Of a DNA stretch of 64,000 nucleotides, positions 50,578 through 58,228 are shown piece by piece. The position numbers and the translations under genes are program-made. The notes under the pieces were generated by a model, which did no database searches, was not told the origin of the DNA, and worked only from the letters and a program-made list of their open reading frames with translations. The stretch covers positions 186,001 through 250,000 of the forward strand of contig JAKPDK010000042.1 of NCBI GenBank assembly GCA_029552745.1, written 5' to 3'. The DNA is from Candidatus Hydrogenedentota bacterium (GTDB lineage: Bacteria > Hydrogenedentota > Hydrogenedentia > Hydrogenedentales > SLHB01). How positions within the stretch are numbered: the first letter of the stretch is position 1; the number at the start of each line of letters is the position of its first letter.

Positions 50578-50603
50578 GCAACACGTCCCTGTGCGTTTCA
50601 GTT

Positions 50604-51290
50604 TTACCACCAGCGATGGTGATAGGAAATAACTGCTTCGCCTACCGGATTCGTGGAAGATTCGTCGGAGTAGGTCCACACGGTTTCAGGTGAGACGATG
50701 CGCGGAAATTTGCCAACTACATAAGGCGTAACGTCGGTGGTATTAAGGATCACCTTCCCTTGAGATGCATCCAAACATAACGTAGCACCGGGAGATACCG
50801 TACCCGGAAAAACGATTCGTCGTTCGCCATCGCTGAATGAGGGGGCGACAAGTGAAGCGGCGGCGGTCAAGACGATGGTTGGCAGCGCGGGAGCGGAACC
50901 AATCGTGGAGAGGGCGAATGTCGCGCCGGATGAGGCAATTGCCCAGATTTGCTGTTCTATCGCGATGGATTCTTCCGTGAGGTCGCGCGACTCGAGAAGT
51001 AGTTCGAACGCGCCAAAACCGATCTCCATCCCCACGCGCCGCGTTCCCGCACAGCAGCGCACCCAGAGACGTCTTCCCTCGCGCAGAGACAGTTCGTTGT
51101 CGTAGGTGGTATGCGAGGCGGCATAATAGATAGCGTCCAAGACTTGCTCGACTTCTTCGACAGTGGGCTTGTCAGCAATGATCCCGCTTAACGTGATGCG
51201 GCGCCGGTTTCTGCCGCCGATTTCTTCGATCTGGTCTTTTATCTGTATTGTTGCCGGGTCAAAGCGATAATCATTGAGTTTGATCACCAT
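50604..51290 (-). CDS. Distal tail (Dit-like) protein
   Basis: A 228-aa protein. The N-terminal half (VIKLNDYRFDPATIQIKDQ... RRRITLSGIIA) resembles the tail-tube-like fold of distal tail proteins. The C-terminal half (ALPTIVLTAAAS, GTVSPGATLCLDASQGKVIL, VVGKFPRIVSPETVW) follows the galectin-like half with its GxxLxxDxxxxxV and FPxLxPG-type pattern. Dit connects the tail end to the hub. ATG 51290 is taken as start, overlapping the upstream stop by 20 nt; GTG 51332 is an alternative without a ribosome site. It directly precedes the hub gene, as in siphophages. Confidence 0.6.
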   Translation of the reverse strand: MVIKLNDYRFDPATIQIKDQIEEIGGRNRRRITLSGIIADKPTVEEVEQVLDAIYYAASHTTYDNELSLREGRRLWVRCCAGTRRVGMEIGFGAFELLLESRDLTEESIAIEQQIWAIASSGATFALSTIGSAPALPTIVLTAAASLVAPSFSDGERRIVFPGTVSPGATLCLDASQGKVILNTTDVTPYVVGKFPRIVSPETVWTYSDESSTNPVGEAVISYHHRWW

Positions 51291-51708
51291 AGGCTCTGTG
51301 TCCCCAAATGTCGTGGGAATTGGTGACGGCACTTACTTGTCTTGGCGGCACGGCTGTAAGGTACGGTTCCAACACATACCACCCGCTCTTTTCTGCCAAC
51401 GATGCGGCAGCGAGCAGTGCGCGAAACCGGTCGCCGGCTTCAATGCGGTTTGCCCCAATCGTTAACCGACGTTGACTTACCGCGTCAGCATATGCCAGTG
51501 ACCTTAAGACCTGAGCCCCCGCCAGGAGGGTTTCCCCCATGACAAGGGCATCAGGAAGCGGGTCCGTGTCCACGTCTGGATCGAGATAGCGAAGGAGTTC
51601 GGTGTGGGTGTCATGGATCGCGTTTTCAATGAGCGAAGGGGACACCGTCACGACATCGTGAAATTGAAATTTGGCGCGTACCCGCGTTTCGTTCGTAAAG
51701 GGGTTCAT
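51271..51708 (-). CDS. Putative head-tail connector protein
   Basis: A 145-aa mostly helical protein (PSLIENAIHDTHTELLRYLD, LPDALVMGETLLAGAQVLRSLAYADAV) with a beta-like C-terminal third. Size, helicity and place between the major capsid gene and the distal tail gene fit gp6/DUF1320-type head completion proteins, but there is no diagnostic motif. Its stop overlaps the next gene by 20 nt. GGAG lies 11 nt before ATG 51708. Confidence 0.5.
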   Translation of the reverse strand: MNPFTNETRVRAKFQFHDVVTVSPSLIENAIHDTHTELLRYLDPDVDTDPLPDALVMGETLLAGAQVLRSLAYADAVSQRRLTIGANRIEAGDRFRALLAAASLAEKSGWYVLEPYLTAVPPRQVSAVTNSHDIWGHRAYGDQTQ

Positions 51709-51768
51709 TGCTCAAGAATCTCCGTAATTGGGGCGGGACAAGCGCTGTCCCGCCCCGCGGCTTCGGGA

Positions 51769-52818
51769 TTACGTCCAATCGCTTTGGACCACTACTCGGG
51801 CTTTTTCGTAAATGACGGCAAAGTCCGTCACGACGGTGAGGTACGTGCGGTCCCATTGCTGTTGAATGAGCTTGTCGCTTTCGACGAGCAGGTCTTGTTC
51901 CGTCAGTTTTTGAACGGCATATCCGGCGTCAAGGATCGTAAGCTTATGTTCTGGCTGGTCGGGCATGGGGATAAGCCGAACTCCCAATGGGGTGGGCAGG
52001 TTGCCGGTCTTGGCAAAGTCAAACAAGGCGGCATCGCGGAACTCATCCAACGACAAAATGGTGCGGCAGAGCGCCCCGCTTGCGAGCATGTGCGTGGGTG
52101 TAAAATAATGTTCCAGGGTTAGTTTCATGAACCCCGCCACAATGTCCTCATAACTCCAACTTCCTGCGGCAGCGGTGTTCAGGGTCAGAGCCGCCGTAGC
52201 GGCGCCTGAAGAGTCGCCGTACACGAGAACGTGGGCAAGTCGAGCGTCGAGGTTACGTCCGAGGCGTTCGCCCATGCGTTGCAAATGCACGCGCAACATG
52301 TCGATGGACATTCGCCGGATCGCCTCGTAGGAGGCAATCACGCCGCGTCCTTTCTTGTCAATGCGCACGATGCGGTCACCGTACGTAATTTCCGATTCGG
52401 GAATGGCGGCGCCTTCTGCAACACTGTGCAATTCTTCCTCGGAAGCGGCCTCTTGCACATACGGGACGTCGTACGCCGTACCGTCCACGGCCTCGTCGCG
52501 AATGATCAATTGCGGGTAAACCGGTTTTCGGCGCATGCCTTGCAGGACGGATTCGCGAACGATGTCGGGGAAAAGCCATTTGGCATTGGGATCCGATTGA
52601 AAAAATCGGTCGACGGTGATACGGTCGAGGTCAATGCCGAACTCCTGGGCACAGTAGTCCTGAACATTGGTACCCAGAGCACGGAAATACTGATGGTAGG
52701 ATATACCGAGCGTGCCTAACTGCTCGTATAGCTCGCGGCCGCGGGTTTGCCGCAACCTTTCTGGGTCTTGCGAAAGGAAAGCGGCACGCTCCCGCAAGCG
52801 GTCATCACGATATACCAT
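51769..52818 (-). CDS. Major capsid protein (HK97 fold)
   Basis: A 349-aa protein. After a helical N-arm (RLRERAAFLSQDPERLRQTRG) comes the pattern of HK97-like capsids. There is an extended E-loop region around YDVPYVQEAASEEELHSVAEGAAIPESEI, a long spine-helix candidate RRMSIDMLRVHLQRMGERLGRNLDARLAHVLVYG, and a P/A-domain with PTHMLASGALCRTILSLDEF and a YLTVVTDFAVIYEKARVVV C-terminal strand pair. It forms the shell of the particle. AGGAG is ~11 nt before ATG 52818. It lies just downstream of the DUF2190 gene. Confidence 0.78.
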   Translation of the reverse strand: MVYRDDRLRERAAFLSQDPERLRQTRGRELYEQLGTLGISYHQYFRALGTNVQDYCAQEFGIDLDRITVDRFFQSDPNAKWLFPDIVRESVLQGMRRKPVYPQLIIRDEAVDGTAYDVPYVQEAASEEELHSVAEGAAIPESEITYGDRIVRIDKKGRGVIASYEAIRRMSIDMLRVHLQRMGERLGRNLDARLAHVLVYGDSSGAATAALTLNTAAAGSWSYEDIVAGFMKLTLEHYFTPTHMLASGALCRTILSLDEFRDAALFDFAKTGNLPTPLGVRLIPMPDQPEHKLTILDAGYAVQKLTEQDLLVESDKLIQQQWDRTYLTVVTDFAVIYEKARVVVQSDWT

Positions 52819-52853
52819 AGAAACTTTCTCCTGTGTTTCCTGAGTTTTTTGGT

Positions 52854-53234
52854 TTACAAAAGTACATGCACAACGGATTGCACGGTATCGGTTTTCAAAA
52901 CGATGCCGGAACCGTCCCCGGATTGAGGCGCTTTCACTTTGCCCGTATCACTACTTGCGGTGATTCCCGTTTTGCCGTCAATCGTGGGCGCGCTACCGGT
53001 GTATGCAAAAACGCAAATGCCGCGCACCTTCACTGGAAGAGCCACGTTGTTTCCAGATGCAGCGGCCATGGCTTGTCCTAGCACAGGACTCTCTACCGCT
53101 GCCGTATTGGTCACGACGTAAGGGCCTACAAGGGAAACGGCATCCCCTTTTTCAATGTGCACCGTGCCGGAAGAAGGGGTACGGCAGGTCAAGATTAATT
53201 CGGTAATGGTTCCGCCAACATCACCAAAAGCCAT
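52854..53234 (-). CDS. DUF2190 capsid decoration/stabilising protein
   Basis: A 126-aa beta-rich protein. GTVHIEKGDAVSLVGPYVVTN, followed by VLGQAMAAASGNNVALPVKVRGICVFAYTG, is the typical DUF2190 pattern (gain of a stable trimeric beta-barrel that cements HK97-type shells). Many Gly, Ala and Thr, no enzyme motif. AAGGAG lies 10 nt before ATG 53234. It immediately precedes the major capsid gene. Confidence 0.8.
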   Translation of the reverse strand: MAFGDVGGTITELILTCRTPSSGTVHIEKGDAVSLVGPYVVTNTAAVESPVLGQAMAAASGNNVALPVKVRGICVFAYTGSAPTIDGKTGITASSDTGKVKAPQSGDGSGIVLKTDTVQSVVHVLL

Positions 53235-53330
53235 AGAAGTAAACTCCTTTTCGATTGGGGGAAATGTCTGATTGTTTTGGAAATGCCTTTGTTTTTAGTG
53301 GGTTCCGCCGGCGTGCCGACGTTGGGTTCC

Positions 53331-54038
53331 TTACTCCTCTGTGGAACGAAGGATATTCAGTCCTCGCTCCAAATGCGCGCCCTCTTCACTTGACACGAGC
53401 GTTTCGGGTATAGCCACCGGCGCGGGTGGGTACGCAAGGTCAAAGCGCACCTCAAACAGCCGCAAGAGGTCATGAATTTCGTCCAGTGTCAGGTTTTGGA
53501 GTGACTTGCGCCAGACGGCTTCATCAAAAGCCGTGCCATCCAACTCTTTGCCCAGTCCACAGAGCCGTGCCACAGCCCGTTGACGCGCGGTGACGCCGTC
53601 GGCAATGAGGCGCGCCGCTTCTCGTTCATTGACTTGGGTTTCCTGTAAGACAGCGCAAATGGCGCGCGCTATCTCCGGGGCAATGCCGCGGACGCGCTCG
53701 AATCGCACGAGACGGTCTTCCTGGCGACCCCGCAAGAGGACCGTGCGCGAGTCTTCTGTCCGCTCTATCCAGTGATACAACCCGGCGTCTTCTCGTATGG
53801 CGTGCCCGTCTTGATCTAGCCAATGCAAGGGATGGGGCATTTTCTCGGTTGCCCAAGGTTCCCCGGCAAAGACTTCTCCGGCAACTCGCCACCCCAGCAG
53901 GACGTCGCCGCACTCCAATCGTAAATCGAGGTGAGTGCCCTCTTCGTCGTTATGCCGATGAAGAACAAACCGTCCGTCTGGACATTGCTGTGCCTGCGCA
54001 CCGGTGTTATCAGGCAAGAGAATAGTCTTCCAGTACAT
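53331..54038 (-). CDS. LigD-type 3'-phosphoesterase-like protein in the virion operon
   Basis: A 235-aa protein. Residues ~20-115 match the LigD 3'-phosphoesterase domain, which removes 3'-phosphates and ribonucleotides from DNA ends. FVLHRHNDEEGTHLDLRLE has His29, His36, Asp38, Arg40 and Glu42 in place of the family's KHxxxxLHYDxRLE, followed by GDVLLGWRV and MPHPLHW with His69 where the family has EDHPL. The loop between His29 and His36 is two residues longer. The C-terminal half is helical (ARAICAVLQETQVNEREAARLI, LTLDEIHDLLRLFEVRFDL) and unrecognised. AGGAGG is 5 nt before ATG 54038. It may process DNA ends during packaging or delivery. Confidence 0.7.
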   Translation of the reverse strand: MYWKTILLPDNTGAQAQQCPDGRFVLHRHNDEEGTHLDLRLECGDVLLGWRVAGEVFAGEPWATEKMPHPLHWLDQDGHAIREDAGLYHWIERTEDSRTVLLRGRQEDRLVRFERVRGIAPEIARAICAVLQETQVNEREAARLIADGVTARQRAVARLCGLGKELDGTAFDEAVWRKSLQNLTLDEIHDLLRLFEVRFDLAYPPAPVAIPETLVSSEEGAHLERGLNILRSTEE

Positions 54039-54048
54039 GCGCCTCCTC

Positions 54049-54270
54049 CTAACGTAGCAATTGTTGTGTCAATGAGCCTGCAACGCCGATGAGATTGGCG
54101 ATGAGCAAGAGCACGCCGCGCGCGAGTACCGTTTCGAGTCGACGTACCCGTTCTCGAAGGTCTTCGAGGTTTTCTTCCAATTTTTGAAATTGGACGTCAT
54201 ACGCCATTTCATAAGGACAAGGGTTACATGCAGCAGCGGCTATTTCCTTTTTCCCACTGGACCGTTTCAT
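54049..54270 (-). CDS. Small XhlA-like membrane protein
   Basis: A 73-aa protein: a coiled-coil stretch (QFQKLEENLEDLRERVRRLETVL) followed by one C-terminal membrane helix (GVLLLIANLIGVAGSLTQQLL). This is the layout of XhlA-type accessory holins. A CNPCPY motif precedes the coil. GGAGGAAAG lies before ATG 54270. It is placed in the head-gene part of the operon instead of beside the endolysin, so a different membrane or particle role is possible. Confidence 0.65.
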   Translation of the reverse strand: MKRSSGKKEIAAAACNPCPYEMAYDVQFQKLEENLEDLRERVRRLETVLARGVLLLIANLIGVAGSLTQQLLR

Positions 54271-54289
54271 AAATCTTTCCTCCGCAGCC

Positions 54290-54979
54290 TCATTCCCTTG
54301 CCCACGTACGGGAAGTATGAAGTTCTATCGGGCGGTGATAGAGGGAACGGGCGGATTCGAGCGCATCAGGGAAGGAAGACGATCTGCCACCGGCGACAAA
54401 ACCTGTCCCTTGTGAGCCGGACGCAACAACAGAACCTTCGATAACTTCCAAGACGTTCCGCATGATGGAGTGACACAACACGTCGCCGTAGGTTCTGCCT
54501 GGGACGTGGTCACAGGTGCGAAGGTCGCGTCCGCAAACACTGCATTCGGGTGTCTGGAACGCAAATCCTATTGAAGTCTCTCGATAGACGCCGCCTTCGA
54601 TGTTCAGAATGAAAGAGGCATTGTCGGGCGTCCGCAAAACGTATACATCAGGGCGCACACTCGTGCGGTCGTCGTCACGGTGCAAGCGTGAGCGGAAAAA
54701 GGTGCCGCGAGGCAACGATCCGCGGAGGTCGTGACGTTCCATCAACGGCCTGCCTACCACGAGGCGGTTGATGGTCTCTAATTCTTCATCCGGAAAACGG
54801 CTGAAATGTCGATCGATCTGGTTGTGGCATAGGTCGAGCGTAAACACGGCGAACTCTTCGGATTTTAGGGGACGTAGGGCAAACTGATTCACCTCGTCCG
54901 CGGCGGACGAGTCTGTTGGGTGAACCCGCAGTCCGACAATACTCCCTTCTCTTCGGAAAAAGAACGGTTGCAGTTCCAT
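54290..54979 (-). CDS. Head maturation protease-like protein
   Basis: A 229-aa protein. The pattern LCHNQIDRHFSRFPDEELETIN, GRPLMERHDLRGSLPRGTFF, YRETSIGFAFQTPECSVCGRDLRTCDH and VLEVIEGSVVASGSQGTG follows head-maturation proteases whose catalytic His (in ERHD) and Ser (in TSIGF) lie far apart, and that carry a CxxC...CxH metal-like cluster. It would cleave scaffold and capsid delta regions. Located between portal and capsid genes, as usual. AAGGAG is 10 nt before ATG 54979. Catalytic assignment is inferred. Confidence 0.65.
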   Translation of the reverse strand: MELQPFFFRREGSIVGLRVHPTDSSAADEVNQFALRPLKSEEFAVFTLDLCHNQIDRHFSRFPDEELETINRLVVGRPLMERHDLRGSLPRGTFFRSRLHRDDDRTSVRPDVYVLRTPDNASFILNIEGGVYRETSIGFAFQTPECSVCGRDLRTCDHVPGRTYGDVLCHSIMRNVLEVIEGSVVASGSQGTGFVAGGRSSSFPDALESARSLYHRPIELHTSRTWARE

Positions 54980-55022
54980 CGGTAGTATCTCCTTAGAAAA
55001 AAGCGCGACATGGGGTGTCAGT

Positions 55023-56282
55023 TCAGGTATGGGGCGGTAGATCGATATTCAGCCGTTTTGCCGCCATTTCATGGTCAATAAATCCCTCTTTTTCCAGACG
55101 AATTGCATTTTCGATTTCTTTTCCGCGTGCCGTAGCTTCTTTGAGCGGGTCGACGGTGCGGTTATGACGCATACGGACATGGGCGCGCGCCTCCCCCCAC
55201 ATCAAAGACAACTCGAAGTTGTAGAGTCGTTCGAGCAGTCGTTTGACACTGCGGTTAACGGCTTCGACTTGGCGGTTGATGATTTCGAATTGTGCGGTAC
55301 CGTAAGTCTCCGTTGTGCCGTAGTTCCTGCCAACGAGGATAGGCATGAGATGCATACCCGTGATGATCTGCTCTTCGATTGCTTTGTGGTTTTCATAGAA
55401 GACTACTGACCGCTGGTCTCCCCGAATCAATTCCACGGCAATGTTGTCATAGGTGATCAAATTTTGGTCGGCTTCGAGCCCGCTCAAGCGGTCCCGAAGG
55501 TCCTGAAAATTGCGTTCCACCCTTTCCTGATAGCTTTCGGGCGACTCCCCGCGTTCCCGGGGTTCCGGCGTGTAACGGACGTGTAGTTTTGCCCATCCCA
55601 CATTTCGCATGGCTTTTGCCATGTCCTCAATAAGACGCTGCTGAATCTTGACCACAAACGGGATGGAGCGCAGCATCGACCTGCCATACGGATTGGTACC
55701 GTCTCTGTCGAGACCGACGTAAAGAAAGAGCTTCGACGGGAGTCGGATTTCTTTGCCGTCGTAAACCTGATACGGTTGAAGGGTTTGTTTTTCGCGGCGA
55801 AACCGGACGGTCCACACATCCACGGGGACTACGTCAAAGATGGCAGACCGATCGCGGTTGAGTACGATTTCTAGAGCGGCGGCGCCATACGTGAATAGGG
55901 AGGTGTAAAAGATATCGAGTAACCCTTCCATGCCGCGGTCGCCTGAATTGACCCGTCGGTCTAAATCGGCAATGAGTCGCTCGGCACGACGCCTTGCAGA
56001 TTCGGAAGAGGGTGCAAGAACTTCCACGTCATAACCCGTTTGGCACAGCCGTTTCCATGTCCACACGGCATCTGAAATGTCAGGAATGGCGTCACGGAGG
56101 AATCGGTATACCTGAAGCATCTCAAAGGGAGTGCCGTTCGGTAACCCGATGAAGGTGCCCGAGACTAGCCGTGAGAAATCTTCGGGGAGACTCGCCGTTC
56201 GGAACGATAATACGCGCGGGGAAGATCGGTGAGAGAGGGTAGGGGATTTTGAAGAGAAAAGGCGACGTAACCAACCGGACAT
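55023..56282 (-). CDS. Phage portal protein
   Basis: A 419-aa protein. Typical portal features: SDAVWTWKRLCQTGYDVEV near residue 75, GLLDIFYTSLFTYGAAALEIV, the wing region, a long stem helix, ITGMHLMPILVGRNYGTTETYGTAQFEIINRQVEAVNRSVKRLLERL, and the C-terminal helix. The portal forms the dodecameric ring through which the terminase packs DNA. Closest in style to DUF935/Mu gp29-type portals, though exact family is uncertain. GGGAG is 6 nt before ATG 56282. First gene of the virion operon, 66 nt after the LarA-like gene; no promoter is obvious between them. Confidence 0.78.
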   Translation of the reverse strand: MSGWLRRLFSSKSPTLSHRSSPRVLSFRTASLPEDFSRLVSGTFIGLPNGTPFEMLQVYRFLRDAIPDISDAVWTWKRLCQTGYDVEVLAPSSESARRRAERLIADLDRRVNSGDRGMEGLLDIFYTSLFTYGAAALEIVLNRDRSAIFDVVPVDVWTVRFRREKQTLQPYQVYDGKEIRLPSKLFLYVGLDRDGTNPYGRSMLRSIPFVVKIQQRLIEDMAKAMRNVGWAKLHVRYTPEPRERGESPESYQERVERNFQDLRDRLSGLEADQNLITYDNIAVELIRGDQRSVVFYENHKAIEEQIITGMHLMPILVGRNYGTTETYGTAQFEIINRQVEAVNRSVKRLLERLYNFELSLMWGEARAHVRMRHNRTVDPLKEATARGKEIENAIRLEKEGFIDHEMAAKRLNIDLPPHT

Positions 56283-56348
56283 GGGTTGCTCCCTGGTTGC
56301 AATGAGGTGATTGCTCTTCTACTTACTTTTGTGCGGGTGTTGCAGCGG

Positions 56349-57635
56349 TTAGGCGAGATCAAAGGTAGAGGTGGGAATTGGCACGGTGTACTCTGCGTGC
56401 GGCATAAAGCAAATCGTAGGATGCGCAGGAAGCTCCGTTCGTAGTTGGTCTAATGCTTTCTCGAGCGATGGGGCTTTTCTACCGCCAAGCAAGCGGACAT
56501 CTGATTCGCTCATTTCAGTTACAAATAGGGCGGACGGCGTTTTTTCCAAGGTGGATAATGCGGTTTGACCGTTAATTTCACTTTGGCGGCGCAGGGCTGC
56601 GAAAACGGCGTGCCGATCTCCTAACCGCAACCATTTGGTGAATGTTTCCCCACCGAGCCCTTCGGCACAAGGCGCGACAAAAAGGATACGTCCGCCCGGT
56701 TTCATCGCTTGATAGGCGTTGTAGAGGGCTTTGTGCGCCTGAATAAAGTTGCGCACCGGTCCTGCGGAGGCGATGACCAAATCGGCTTTTTCTTTCAAAG
56801 GAACACCGTACAAATCGGCGGCAGAGTTTGTTGCGGCACGGTGAGCCGCTACGATATCGCCGACAATGAGGGCCGCTATCTCGCCTGTTTTGTCCAAGAC
56901 AGTATTAATGATGCCGTCCACAGGGACAAAAGAAGCGCCTTCCTGCATGTCTTCCGCGACGGGATTGCCATCGAGTACGCCGATGCGTACATTGGGATTG
57001 AGTCGATCGTGTATGGGATCTAGGTTTAAGGAATGGTTTTGCGAAATGGTATCGGCGCCGCTCAGCCCGGGTACTATCGATTTCCGTCCCCCGCCGAATC
57101 CGGCAAAATAGTGCATCACCACCGTGCCCGTGACATAAATGCGGTCGCATTCCAAAAGACGGCGATTTACCCGCACCGTCGTGCCGCGCGATGTGGTACC
57201 CACCTCGGTCAACCCATTTTCGTCCCATGCATTATGCGAAAAGGCACGGTCGGCGAACCGTTTGTATACTTCAAGACCCAAAATTTGCGCTTGCTCTTCC
57301 GGCGTGGGGGCACGATGAACACCCGTGGCAAACAGGAAAAAGATCGATTCCTCGTCGATGCCGCGCCGGTTGAGGTCGGCAAGCAGAAGAGGCAACACAC
57401 GGTCAATGCCTGTGCGCCGAAATGAATCAGAGACGACCAAGGCAACGCGCTCCCCGGGTTTCACGGTGGCGAAAAGAGGAGAATCCATCCCGATGGGATG
57501 GGCTAAGGCTTCTGCAACGTCGACGTCGGAGACCGGTCGAGTGGCGCGGCTCCTGATATCCAAAAGGGTGACAGAGTCGTTCCAGGGAAGTTCGGCTTCC
57601 AAGGGGTTTGGAGTGTATCGAAGAACCACGCGCAT
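56349..57635 (-). CDS. larA: LarA-family nickel-pincer racemase/epimerase
   Basis: A 428-aa LarA-like enzyme. LarA uses a nickel-pincer nucleotide to racemise lactate or related 2-hydroxyacids by hydride transfer. Recognisable motifs: FATGVHRAPT (His of the active site), HNAWD, VVMHYFAGFGGGRKSIVPG, holding the His and the Lys that binds the cofactor, and NHSLNLDP. All are intact. The cofactor-making genes larBCE are not in the window. Substrate may differ from lactate; many paralogues act on other hydroxyacids. It begins 3 nt after the GspG-like gene and precedes the virion operon on the same strand. Confidence 0.82.
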   Translation of the reverse strand: MRVVLRYTPNPLEAELPWNDSVTLLDIRSRATRPVSDVDVAEALAHPIGMDSPLFATVKPGERVALVVSDSFRRTGIDRVLPLLLADLNRRGIDEESIFFLFATGVHRAPTPEEQAQILGLEVYKRFADRAFSHNAWDENGLTEVGTTSRGTTVRVNRRLLECDRIYVTGTVVMHYFAGFGGGRKSIVPGLSGADTISQNHSLNLDPIHDRLNPNVRIGVLDGNPVAEDMQEGASFVPVDGIINTVLDKTGEIAALIVGDIVAAHRAATNSAADLYGVPLKEKADLVIASAGPVRNFIQAHKALYNAYQAMKPGGRILFVAPCAEGLGGETFTKWLRLGDRHAVFAALRRQSEINGQTALSTLEKTPSALFVTEMSESDVRLLGGRKAPSLEKALDQLRTELPAHPTICFMPHAEYTVPIPTSTFDLA

Positions 57636-57638
57636 GAG

Positions 57639-58208
57639 TCACTGCTTTCGTTGTTGAACGTATTGTTGAGTCAAAGCGCGGTACACGTCACGCCATGAGC
57701 GGTGAGTATCCCAGCTAGTGATATTATCCCGTAAAGCGCGGGGGTTTTGCACCCCGGTATCGCTGTCGGCACCGAGGGAATATAGTTGGAAAGTATCGGG
57801 AGCGAAAAAACCCGTTGGTCCCCGCAGCGCTTCAGATTTCGGGTCGGTGTACTGGGTATGCGGGATGTAGTGATAGGGGTTATCCCAGGGGTCTGTGGGT
57901 GGCGCTCCACCAAAATATGACGCCACTTCAGAGAGCGATTGCGCGGCGATGCGCAATCCGTCAACCCCTGCGGGCGGATACATGCCGTATCGGTCCTTGT
58001 AGACTTCTACAGCGTACGCTAAAACGGCAATATCCGCTTCGGCACGGTACATGCGGGCAAGGGGTGCATCGGTGGGTAGACGTTTCGCCTGGATATAGAG
58101 CGCAAACAATGCGACGAAAGGTAAGAATACGGCGGCAGTTGCCAAGGGCAAGCAACCTTTTCGCACAAGGCGCTGAAATCGAGAAGGTGTACTACCGTTC
58201 TGCTCCAT
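57639..58208 (-). CDS. Membrane-anchored GspG-like (pseudopilin C-terminal) protein
   Basis: A ~189-aa protein with one membrane helix (about 20-40, LATAAVFLPFVALFALYIQA) and a periplasmic domain like the GspG pseudopilin. DIAVLAYAVEVYKDRYGMYPP is the alpha-helix and first loop, then PPTDPWDNPYHYIP, then LYSLGADSDTG, a calcium-binding-type loop. It lacks the prepilin cleavage motif GFTLIE, so it is probably a fixed anchor rather than a processed pilin. ATG 58208 is used; TTG 58232, sharing TTGA with the upstream stop, is possible. Located between an anchored protein and larA. Confidence 0.7.
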   Translation of the reverse strand: MEQNGSTPSRFQRLVRKGCLPLATAAVFLPFVALFALYIQAKRLPTDAPLARMYRAEADIAVLAYAVEVYKDRYGMYPPAGVDGLRIAAQSLSEVASYFGGAPPTDPWDNPYHYIPHTQYTDPKSEALRGPTGFFAPDTFQLYSLGADSDTGVQNPRALRDNITSWDTHRSWRDVYRALTQQYVQQRKQ

Positions 58209-58228
58209 AAGACGACCCGTACGGCATG

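Larger units (their letters stand above)
47426..56282 (-). mobile_element. Compact phage-derived virion operon (domesticated prophage or GTA-like)
   Basis: Twelve adjacent minus-strand genes read in virion-assembly order: portal, maturation protease, XhlA-like, 3'-phosphoesterase, DUF2190, major capsid, connector, distal tail, tail hub, appendage-like, endolysin, holin. Nearly every gene has a strong Shine-Dalgarno. Missing are integrase, repressor, replication genes, terminase, tail tube, tail terminator and tape measure. No attachment-site repeats were seen at either edge. The module is only 8.9 kb and begins 66 nt after a metabolic gene (LarA-like) on the same strand. Confidence 0.75.
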
